A DNA stretch of 9,376 nucleotides from NCBI RefSeq assembly GCF_001280005.1, contig NZ_LGDW01000114.1, positions 1 through 9,376 of the forward strand. Reading direction: 5' to 3'. The position numbers and the translations under genes were made by a program. How positions within the stretch are numbered: position 1 is the first letter of the stretch; the number at the start of each line of letters is the position of its first letter. The DNA comes from Streptomyces sp. NRRL WC-3618 (GTDB lineage Bacteria > Actinomycetota > Actinomycetes > Streptomycetales > Streptomycetaceae). The notes below the pieces were generated by a model. It was not told the origin of the DNA. It searched no databases and saw nothing but the letters and a program-made list of their open reading frames with translations. Positions 1 to 6,182 of the stretch are shown piece after piece.

Positions 1-1468
1 GGGTGGGACTCGGGGTGGGTGTCGGGGACGGCGTCGGGGTGGGGCTGGGGGTCGGGGTGGGCCTGGGCGCCACAGCCGGGAGCACGGCCGGGGATGCCGG
101 CTCGGGTTCCTGCTCGGGCGGCGTCGGGCTCGGCGTCGGCGTCGGTGCCTCGGGCCGGACCGGCGTGTATGGGGACGAGGAGGGCCGAGCGACCGTCTCC
201 TTCGGGACCTCGTCGCCCGCCAGCGCGAACACCACCGCCGCGATCCCGACGGCGACGACCCCCGCCGCGATGCCCGCCTTCACCGGCGCGCCCAGCCCCT
301 CCGAGACCGCCGCACCGCCACCGGCCCCGCCGGACGACGAGCCGCCCGCCGCGCCGCCGACGCCCACCGCACCCGCTCCGGCGCCCCCGGCGACCAGCGC
401 GGCCACCTTGGCGTATCCGGCGGCGCCGAACCAGCCGATGACCGCGACCGGTACGACGGCGGGGATACCGCTGGCGACCTCCTTGATCTGGCCCGCGGCC
501 AGCCGGCACCTGGCGCACTCCTCGAGGTGCTTGCGCAGTCCCCGTTCGGCCCGCGTGCGCAGACCGCCGCGGGCGTACGCGCCGAGCCGGTCGGCGTACC
601 GGGAGCACTCCTCGTCGGTCACGAGGGTCGCGCTGACGTGGGCCTGGAGATAGGCCTGCTTGAGGCCTTCGCGGGCCCGGCTGGCGAGCACGCGCGTGCC
701 GTTGGCGTCGAGTCCGAAGAGGGTGGCGACCTCGCTCGGCGACTCGTCCTCCACCTCGGTGTGCCACAGCACTGCCTGCCACCGCTCGGGCAGCGACCGG
801 AACGCCTGCATGGCCATGGACCGCTCGGCCTCGTGCATCGCGCGTACGTCGGCACCGAGGTCCAGGGTGGCGTTGTCGGCGGACACCGCGGCCATCTGCG
901 ACCCGCGCGCGGCCTGCGCCGCGAACACCGCGAAGTCGTCGACCAGTTGCTCACGCTTCGCCGAGGTCGTCCAGTTCGCGGCGACCCGGCGGACGGTGGT
1001 GAGCAGATAGGCGCGTACGGCGTACTCCGGGCCGGAGCCGCCGCGTACCGCCTGGAGCATGCGGGCGAAGACCTCGGCGGTGAGGTCGTCGGCGGTGTGG
1101 CCGTCACGGCAGCACGTGCGCGCGTACTTGCGTACGGCATCGGCGTGGCGCCGGTACAGCTCCTCGTACGCCGTGTCGTCGCCCGAGCGCATCCGCCCGA
1201 TCAGGTCGGTGTCGGACGGCGGCAGCTCGATGGGCGGCGGCAGCACACTGTCCGCGCGGGGCGGCAGCAGGCCGCCCTCGCGCTGCGCCGGGACGCTGCC
1301 CTCCATCGGGCCGTCGAGGTACTCCGGGTACTCCGCACCGGGCAGGGAGCCACCCAGGTACTGAACGCCGCCCGGACCGCCCTGGTTCGGCACCTGCGGG
1401 GAGGTCAGCCCGCCGCAGGTCTCCGGGTCACCGTCACTGGGTGACTCGTCCCGCCCGTCAACGCTCAT
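1..1468 (-). CDS. ECF-type RNA polymerase sigma factor with fused zinc-finger and membrane C-terminal region (3' end missing)
   Basis: The frame is open from ATG at 1468 to the left window edge (489 codons, no stop), so the C-terminus is missing. The first 85 residues are Gly/Pro-rich and probably disordered. Sigma region 2 follows at about 86-165 (TDLIGRMRSGDDTAYEELY, then YLLTTVRRVAANW). Region 4 spans about 215-275 (FRSLPERWQAVLWHTEVED, then a helix-turn-helix ending SRAREGLKQAYLQ). Residues 285-325 resemble a zf-HC2 anti-sigma finger: Cys288, then His314, Cys318 and Cys321 in an HxxxCxxC pattern. A small-residue hydrophobic stretch (337-375) precedes a clear membrane helix at about 396-416, then a Pro-Thr/Pro-Ser tail. 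I infer a membrane-tethered sigma factor carrying its own anti-sigma-like segment. A GGGG stretch lies about 10 nt before the ATG. From memory it resembles S. coelicolor SCO4117, reported to affect development and antibiotic production; that is not verified here. Confidence 0.9.
   Translation of the reverse strand, partial: MSVDGRDESPSDGDPETCGGLTSPQVPNQGGPGGVQYLGGSLPGAEYPEYLDGPMEGSVPAQREGGLLPPRADSVLPPPIELPPSDTDLIGRMRSGDDTAYEELYRRHADAVRKYARTCCRDGHTADDLTAEVFARMLQAVRGGSGPEYAVRAYLLTTVRRVAANWTTSAKREQLVDDFAVFAAQAARGSQMAAVSADNATLDLGADVRAMHEAERSMAMQAFRSLPERWQAVLWHTEVEDESPSEVATLFGLDANGTRVLASRAREGLKQAYLQAHVSATLVTDEECSRYADRLGAYARGGLRTRAERGLRKHLEECARCRLAAGQIKEVASGIPAVVPVAVIGWFGAAGYAKVAALVAGGAGAGAVGVGGAAGGSSSGGAGGGAAVSEGLGAPVKAGIAAGVVAVGIAAVVFALAGDEVPKETVARPSSSPYTPVRPEAPTPTPSPTPPEQEPEPASPAVLPAVAPRPTPTPSPTPTPSPTPTPSPT
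2..61 (-). repeat. Pro-Thr/Pro-Ser dipeptide repeat coding tract; G-run-rich on the plus strand
   Basis: On the minus strand the codons alternate Pro with Thr or Ser for about 20 residues at the truncated end of the sigma factor. This would form an extended extracytoplasmic linker of the kind that spans a cell wall. A second, shorter Pro-Thr/Ser run is encoded further upstream, around 125-155. On the plus strand the same DNA is a chain of GGG to GGGGG runs separated by 1-4 bases. Confidence 0.8.
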
Positions 1469-1636
1469 CGCGGAAAGCCCCTGCCGCCTGCGCAGCTGAC
1501 TGCACATCGAGTCCCGAACACCGGGTCAGAGTGCCATATCGGCTTTGTTCAGGGAGCCCGGAACGAACCAACCACTCATCCGTGGGGCTTCCCGCAACGA
1601 GGTACTGGCATTCACCCGAACGGGGAACGCCTGACC

Positions 1637-1650
1637 GTCACATACGTGAC
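1637..1650. promoter_or_regulatory. Inverted repeat GTCAC-ATAC-GTGAC, candidate operator upstream of the sigma gene
   Basis: Perfect 5-bp arms flank a 4-bp centre. The site starts 2 bp beyond the tetR stop codon and lies about 170 bp upstream of the sigma factor start, in the only non-coding DNA between the two genes. It could be an operator for the sigma gene or part of a weak intergenic hairpin; there is no T-run to mark it as a classical terminator. The rest of 1469-1651 shows no gene and no convincing consensus promoter. Confidence 0.35.
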
Positions 1651-1651
1651 T

Positions 1652-2455
1652 TCACATGGGTCGCGATCGCAGTCCCTCCAGCAGGATGTCCAGCAGCCGC
1701 GACGAGGCCGCCGCCTGCTGAGCGGCATCCGGCAGCGAGGGTGCCGCCGTCGCGATCACCAGCAGGACGTCCGACACCGACACGTCCGGCCGTAGTGCGC
1801 CCGCCTCGCGCGCCCGCTCCACGAGCCGGCCCACCACGTCGAGCAGTGCCGTCGCACCCGGGTCGTCCGCCAGAGCCGCCGCCGCGGCGTCGTCGGGCAC
1901 CAGCCGCAGCTCCCCGGTGCTGAAACCGGGACCGGCCGGCTGGGTCCGCTGCTGCGGCACCCGTGCCTCTTCGAGGCCGAGGCCACCGGAGGCACCGGAA
2001 CCGTCGGAAGCGTCGTCGTCGGCGACGCCGACCCGCAGTATCTGCGGCGGCAGCAGCCGCCCGGCGCCCGAGGCCACCGACGTCCGCAGGAAGCGCGACA
2101 GCGCCGACCACGGCTCGTCCTCCTGCCCGAGCGCCGCACGTGCCTGGTCGGTCAGCCGGGCGGTCTCCTCCTCGGCTATCCGCCGGACCAGGACGTCCTT
2201 GCTCGGGAAGCGCCGGTACACCGTGCCGACACCCACCCGCGCGCGCCGTGCCACGTCCTCCATCGGCGCGCCGTATCCCAGCTCGCCGAAGACCTCACGT
2301 GCCGCGCGCAGTACGTGCTCCAGATTGCGCTGTGCGTCCACACGCAGCGGCGCCGTACGCGATGAGTCACCGCGTCCGTTGCCCGCCGCCGCGCTGACCG
2401 GTCCGCCTGGTGCGATGGCGGACGCGGATGACCAACGAGAATCCTGAATGTGCAT
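1652..2455 (-). CDS. TetR/AcrR-family transcriptional regulator
   Basis: A 267-residue protein starting at ATG 2455 (MHIQDSRWSS). I chose this start because GGGGGAA sits just 5' of it; the open frame extends further upstream but without a comparable ribosome site. After a disordered N-terminal extension of about 40 residues comes a typical TetR DNA-binding domain: helix 1 at 43-60 (RNLEHVLRAAREVFGELGYG), then the helix-turn-helix at 65-84 (MEDVARRARVGVGTVYRRF), followed by SKDVLV. The C-terminal ligand domain ends with LLDILLEGLRSRPM. It contains a Gly/Ser/Asp-rich insertion around 155-200 (ADDDASDGSGASGG), which is unusual for the family and explains the extra length over the usual 190-220 residues. 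Divergent from the NADH dehydrogenase gene and on the same strand as the sigma gene, it probably represses itself and possibly a neighbour. The ligand is unknown. Confidence 0.92.
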   Translation of the reverse strand: MHIQDSRWSSASAIAPGGPVSAAAGNGRGDSSRTAPLRVDAQRNLEHVLRAAREVFGELGYGAPMEDVARRARVGVGTVYRRFPSKDVLVRRIAEEETARLTDQARAALGQEDEPWSALSRFLRTSVASGAGRLLPPQILRVGVADDDASDGSGASGGLGLEEARVPQQRTQPAGPGFSTGELRLVPDDAAAAALADDPGATALLDVVGRLVERAREAGALRPDVSVSDVLLVIATAAPSLPDAAQQAAASSRLLDILLEGLRSRPM

Positions 2456-2475
2456 AATGTTCCCCCGGTAATGAC

Positions 2476-2491
2476 GTCTCCCCCCGGAGAC
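2476..2491. promoter_or_regulatory. Inverted repeat GTCTCC-CCCC-GGAGAC, candidate autoregulatory operator of tetR
   Basis: Perfect 6-bp arms with a 4-bp C-only centre lie 21-36 bp upstream of the tetR ATG. Size and location fit a TetR-family operator overlapping the promoter or leader. It could alternatively act as an mRNA hairpin close to the ribosome site. No second copy was seen in front of the sigma or dehydrogenase genes. Confidence 0.4.
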
Positions 2492-2591
2492 TCCCCGCCA
2501 TTGGTAGCCGGAGCGTACGGAACCAGCACTGAGCCACGGGCCCACCCGTCGCGGAGCGGACCCGAAAGAGCGCATCCCCCTACACCCCGTC

Positions 2592-2621
2592 GGCCTACGA
2601 ACATAGTTGAGCAAGGGTCAA
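2592..2621 (-). promoter_or_regulatory. Candidate tetR promoter (TTGACC, 18 bp, TAGGCC)
   Basis: On the minus strand a -35-like TTGACC (2621-2616) is followed after 18 bp by TAGGCC (2597-2592). This gives a leader of about 130 nt that includes the palindrome at 2476-2491. The -35 is good but the -10 is poor. A TATGTT at 2606-2601 is a competing -10. The TTGACC also forms one arm of a small inverted repeat, TTGA-N7-TCAA. Confidence 0.25.
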
Positions 2622-2791
2622 TTCAGAAGGGGCACGTTCCGCACAGGGTGCCGCCCGATCGGAGTACGAGTCGCTTACGTCCCGGATGCCCCCCCTCCGG
2701 TCACCCGGCTCACCGCCGCTGACCTGCGATTCTGCCCCGAGCGGCGACGATTCGGGCAACGTTTCGGTCCACCGTCCGCCGGTCACACAAA

Positions 2792-2810
2792 TTGTCGGGC
2801 CTGTGGACAA
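2792..2810. promoter_or_regulatory. Inverted repeat TTGTC-N9-GACAA upstream of the NADH dehydrogenase gene
   Basis: A 19-bp element with perfect 5-bp arms ends 25 bp before the chosen ATG. The left arm overlaps a second small symmetrical element, ACAA-A-TTGT (2787-2795). The position is suitable for an operator controlling ndh. The centre does not match the Rex consensus (TGTGAA-N4-TTCACA), so no regulator is assigned. The remainder of the 380-bp divergent gap shows no open frame of its own that I would support. Confidence 0.35.
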
Positions 2811-2835
2811 ACGCGAGCGCTGGGTGCGTCATGGG

Positions 2836-4227
2836 ATGGTGAAGGAACGTACGCGCATACTCGTTGTCGGCGGCGGCTACGTCGGGATGTACACGGCCCT
2901 GCGCCTCCAGCGGAAGCTCCAGCAGGAGCTGAAACGGGGCCAGGTCGACATCACCGTCGTCACGCCGAACCCGTACATGACCTATCAACCGTTCCTCCCC
3001 GAGGCGGCGGCGGGCAACATCTCGCCCCGCCACGTGGTCGTACCGTTGCGCCGGGTCCTCGACGGGTGCCGGATCGTCGTCGGCGAGGTCACGGCGATCG
3101 ACCACGCCAAACGCACCGCGACCCTCACCACCCTCGCCACCACGGAAGAGGGAACGGGCCCCCAGCAACTGACGTACGACGAACTCGTCCTCGCCCCCGG
3201 CTCGGTCTCCCGCACCCTGCCGATCCCCGGCCTCGCCGAACACGCCATCGGCTTCAAGACGGTCGAGGAAGCCATCGGCCTGCGCAACCACGTCATCGAA
3301 CAGATGGACATCGCCTCCTCCACCCGCGACCCCGCGATCCGCGACGCCGCCCTGACCTTCGTCTTCGTGGGCGGCGGCTACGCGGGCGTCGAGGCGCTCG
3401 GCGAACTGGAGGACATGGCCCGCTACGCCGCGCGGTACTACCACAACGTCAAGGCCGAGGACATGAAGTGGATCCTCGTCGAGGCCTCGGGCCGCATCCT
3501 GCCCGAGGTCGGTGCGGAGATGGGCAAGTACACCGTCACCGAGCTGCGCCGCCGCAACATCGACGTACGGCTGGAGACCCGCCTCGACTCCTGCGCGGAC
3601 CGGGTCGCCGTCCTCAGCGACGGCGCCCGCTTCCCGACCCGTACGGTCGTGTGGACAGCCGGCGTCAAACCCCACCCCCTCCTCGCGGCCACGGACCTCC
3701 CGCTGAACGAGCGCGGGCGCCTCAAGTGCACCGCCGAGCTGAGGATCGAGGGCGCCACGCACGCGTGGGCGGCGGGAGACGCCGCGGCCGTCCCCGACGT
3801 CACGGCCGCGGAACCCGGCAAGGAGACAGCCCCCAACGCCCAGCACGCGGTCCGCCAGGCCAAGGTCCTCGGCGACAACATCGCCCGATCTCTGCGGGAC
3901 GAACCGCTCGAAACGTACTCCCACAAATACGTCGGTTCAGTAGCCTCCCTGGGACTCCACAAGGGCGTCGCACACGTCTACGGGCGAAAGCTGAAGGGCT
4001 ACCCCGCCTGGTTCATGCACCGCGTCTACCACCTGAGCCGGGTGCCCACCTTCAACCGCAAGGCCCGGGTGCTCGCCGAGTGGACCCTGTCGGGACTCTT
4101 CAAAAGGGAGATCGTCTCCCTCGGTTCGCTCGAACATCCCCGCGCGGAGTTCGAACTCGCGGCCGGTGGAAAGCCTTCCCAGTACCCGAACCAGGACCGG
4201 AAGCAGAACCCGAAGGGGTCATCCTGA
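2836..4227 (+). CDS. ndh: Type II NADH dehydrogenase (NDH-2), FAD-dependent NADH:quinone oxidoreductase
   Basis: A 463-residue flavoprotein that oxidises NADH and passes electrons to membrane menaquinone without pumping protons. The FAD-binding Rossmann motif ILVVGGGYVG is at 8-17. TPNPYMTYQPFLPEAAAG and DELVLAPGS follow. The second nucleotide motif, FVFVGGGYAGVEALGELED (from 176), binds NADH. VVWTAGVKPHPLL and AWAAGDAAA with Asp315 complete the FAD site, followed by NAQHAVRQAKVLGDNI. The C-terminal 90 residues (GLHKGVAHVYG to LAEWTLSGLFKREIVSLGS) form the region that meets the membrane in this family. There is no hydrophobic transmembrane helix, as expected for a peripheral protein. I start at ATG 2836 because MVKERTRILVVGGG is the natural beginning of the fold. 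The ribosome site is weak, and in-frame GTG codons at 2803 and 2824 are alternatives. The gene is followed 212 bp later by a signalling gene. Confidence 0.93.
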   Translation: MVKERTRILVVGGGYVGMYTALRLQRKLQQELKRGQVDITVVTPNPYMTYQPFLPEAAAGNISPRHVVVPLRRVLDGCRIVVGEVTAIDHAKRTATLTTLATTEEGTGPQQLTYDELVLAPGSVSRTLPIPGLAEHAIGFKTVEEAIGLRNHVIEQMDIASSTRDPAIRDAALTFVFVGGGYAGVEALGELEDMARYAARYYHNVKAEDMKWILVEASGRILPEVGAEMGKYTVTELRRRNIDVRLETRLDSCADRVAVLSDGARFPTRTVVWTAGVKPHPLLAATDLPLNERGRLKCTAELRIEGATHAWAAGDAAAVPDVTAAEPGKETAPNAQHAVRQAKVLGDNIARSLRDEPLETYSHKYVGSVASLGLHKGVAHVYGRKLKGYPAWFMHRVYHLSRVPTFNRKARVLAEWTLSGLFKREIVSLGSLEHPRAEFELAAGGKPSQYPNQDRKQNPKGSS

Positions 4228-4239
4228 CCTGATCCAGGA
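4222..4239 (+). terminator. Weak hairpin TCCTG-N8-CAGGA over the ndh stop codon
   Basis: The 5-bp arms flank an 8-nt loop, the left arm covering most of the ndh stop region. The stem is short and has no T-run, so it is at best a weak or non-canonical 3' end. The rest of 4228-4439 contains no gene I can support, and presumably holds the promoter of the downstream phosphatase gene, though no clear -35/-10 pair was found. Confidence 0.2.
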
Positions 4240-4439
4240 ACTCCACCGACGCGGCCTGCGTCTGAAGGATGTCGGCCCGGCCGACCACACTGCCAGACTG
4301 GTCCGACCTGGGGCGGGCCGCCGCTCGCCCTTCGAAACCCACGAGGCATTCCGCAAGTGCTGCATCTCCCGGGGAACACCACCCGTACCTCCGGCCGACC
4401 CGCTGCCGGCCTGTGCCGACAAACACAAGGCAAGGATTC

Positions 4440-6149
4440 GTGAACTTCACGCGCTGGAGCGCCCGACTTCCCGGAACGCAGCGCCGCGCCGCAGCGCGGA
4501 CCGATCACCCGATGACTCCGGACCGACTCGGCGAGAGCTCCGGTCCCGGCTCCGTACCCGCCGCCCGCGCCGAGCAGCTCACCGGCGGGGCGCCCCCCGT
4601 CCCCGCGGTCGACGCGCTGCCCACCCGCGAGGTCCTCGACCGCATCCCGGCCCTGGTCGCCCTCGTCCAGGGCGCCGATCACCGCATCGCGTACGTCAAC
4701 GACGCCTACACGGCGGCCTTCGGCGTACGGCCCGAAGGCAGCCCCGCCCGTGAGGCGGCCCCCGAACTCGACGAACTGGGCCTGCTGCCCCTCCTGGACC
4801 AGGTCCTGCGCAGCTGCAAGCCCCGCACGGTCAAGTCCCGCAAGGCGCACAGCGGACGCTCCTACACGATCACCTGCACCCCGGTCGAGATGACGGCCAC
4901 TCCCGAAGGCAGTGGCGGCGTTCTCATCTTCGCCGCCGACGTCACCGACCACGCCGAGGCAGCCGAACGCCTGAGGGCCAGCGAACGCAGCCAGCGCGAA
5001 ACCGCGGTGACCCTCCAGCGCTCCCTCCTTCCCCAGGAACTCGAGGAACCGGACGACCTCCGCGTGGCCGCCGTCTACCACCCCGGCGGCACGGAAGCGG
5101 CCGTGGGCGGCGACTGGTACGACGTCATCACCCTGGGCGGCGGCCGCACAGCCCTCGTCATCGGCGACGTCATGGGCCGAGGAGTGCGCGCGGCAGCGGT
5201 CATGGGCCAACTCCGTACGGCGGTCCGCGCGTACGCCCGCCTGGACCTCCCCCCGCACGAGGTCCTCCAGCTCCTCGACGGCCTCGCCGCGGAGATCGAC
5301 GCCAACCAGATCGCCACCTGCGTGTACGCCGTCCACGACCCCAACGAGGGCAAACTGGTGTACGCCTCCGCGGGCCACCTGCCGATCCTGGTCCGCGACG
5401 AGAGCGGGGTTGTCCAACGGGCCGACGAACCCACCGGCCCACCCCTCGGCACGGGCGACTGGATCCACGCCTCCGGCTCGATCCCGCTGACCCCGGGCTC
5501 CACCGCGGTCCTCTACACGGACGGCCTGGTGGAACGCCGCAACGAGGACCTGGACGAGGGCATCGCCGCCCTGGAACGCGCCCTTTCCGGCGCCACGGGC
5601 AGCCCCCAGGTCGTCTGCGACCGGCTGGTCCGCTCGGCGGGCGTCACCGCGGACCACGACGACGACGTGGCGGTCCTTGTCCTCCAGCACCCGGCCCGCA
5701 CCGGCCCCGACAGCGACCTGTTCCGCAACGCGGCCCTGGACCTCCTCGGCGGCATCGAAGCGGCCCCACGCGCGCGTGCGTTCGCCTCCGGCGTCCTGAC
5801 GAGCTGGCGCTTCCCCACCGAACTGCACGACGTGGGCGTCCTGGCGGCCAGCGAACTCGTCGCGAACTCCCTCCAGCACGGCACACCCCCGATGCGCCTG
5901 CGCCTGCGCCGCACCGACCGCCGCCTCATCGTCGAGGTGACGGACGGCGACGACCACCTCCCCCTGCGCCGCACGGCGGAACCCGGCGACGAGTCGGGCC
6001 GGGGCATCGCCATCGTCGCGGCGGTCGCCACGAGCTGGGGCTCACGCCGGACACCGGGAGGCGGAAAGGCGGTGTGGTGCGAGTTCGTGCTGCCCAATCC
6101 GGCCCGGCTCGGAGCAGCGGCCCCCAGGGAGGCTCCGCGCGTCCCCTAG
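4440..6149 (+). CDS. PAS-SpoIIE (PP2C-type) serine phosphatase fused to an RsbW-like HATPase domain
   Basis: A 569-residue cytoplasmic signalling protein. The GTG start at 4440 is preceded by AAGGCAAGGA; ATG 4512 is a weaker alternative. A PAS sensor occupies about 63-178 (DRIPALVALVQGADHRIAYVN to GVLIFAADVTDHAEA). A short helical linker (ERLRASERSQRETAVTLQRSLLP) leads into the SpoIIE phosphatase domain (about 195-415). Its metal-binding acids are visible: Asp225 and Asp228 in GGDWYD, Asp243 in IGDVMGRG, and the DHDDDVAVLVL end (405-414). The C-terminal HATPase_c_2 domain (about 440-555) has the N-box SELVANSLQHG with Asn476, VTDGDDHLP with Asp502, and ESGRGIAIV. Phosphatases of this class dephosphorylate STAS anti-anti-sigma factors and HATPase kinases phosphorylate them, so both opposing activities seem to sit in one chain. 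No STAS or SigB-like gene is adjacent, so the partner is encoded elsewhere. No transmembrane segment was seen. Confidence 0.92.
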   Translation: MNFTRWSARLPGTQRRAAARTDHPMTPDRLGESSGPGSVPAARAEQLTGGAPPVPAVDALPTREVLDRIPALVALVQGADHRIAYVNDAYTAAFGVRPEGSPAREAAPELDELGLLPLLDQVLRSCKPRTVKSRKAHSGRSYTITCTPVEMTATPEGSGGVLIFAADVTDHAEAAERLRASERSQRETAVTLQRSLLPQELEEPDDLRVAAVYHPGGTEAAVGGDWYDVITLGGGRTALVIGDVMGRGVRAAAVMGQLRTAVRAYARLDLPPHEVLQLLDGLAAEIDANQIATCVYAVHDPNEGKLVYASAGHLPILVRDESGVVQRADEPTGPPLGTGDWIHASGSIPLTPGSTAVLYTDGLVERRNEDLDEGIAALERALSGATGSPQVVCDRLVRSAGVTADHDDDVAVLVLQHPARTGPDSDLFRNAALDLLGGIEAAPRARAFASGVLTSWRFPTELHDVGVLAASELVANSLQHGTPPMRLRLRRTDRRLIVEVTDGDDHLPLRRTAEPGDESGRGIAIVAAVATSWGSRRTPGGGKAVWCEFVLPNPARLGAAAPREAPRVP

Positions 6150-6169
6150 GCGAACCCCCGAGCGCCTGC

Positions 6170-6182
6170 TAGTAGCTCCTGC
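6170..6182 (+). promoter_or_regulatory. Possible -10 box for leaderless transcription of the methyltransferase gene
   Basis: TAGTAG at 6170-6175 lies exactly 7 nt before the ATG at 6183, so a transcript could begin at the start codon itself. No purine-rich Shine-Dalgarno sequence precedes the ATG, and no good -35 box was found. The alternative is read-through translation from the phosphatase gene. Confidence 0.25.

Noticed and set aside
527..1444. Long open frame on the plus strand opposite the sigma factor gene
   Set aside because: The minus strand encodes clear sigma regions 2 and 4. The plus-strand product is Arg/Gly/Val-rich without a recognisable fold.
2456..2614. Upstream extension of the tetR gene to a start at 2614
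   Set aside because: The frame is open but the added residues look non-coding. The ATG at 2455 has a good ribosome site, and the gap is needed for divergent promoters.
2785..2810. Rex (NADH/NAD sensor) binding site upstream of ndh
   Set aside because: The outer TTGT/ACAA ends are suggestive, but the inner GTGAA/TTCAC bases of the Rex consensus are absent and the spacing is 19 rather than 16-18 bp.
4026..5957. Long open frame on the minus strand opposite ndh and the phosphatase gene
   Set aside because: It is a GC-driven mirror of two well-supported plus-strand genes. Its translation is compositionally biased and shows no domain.
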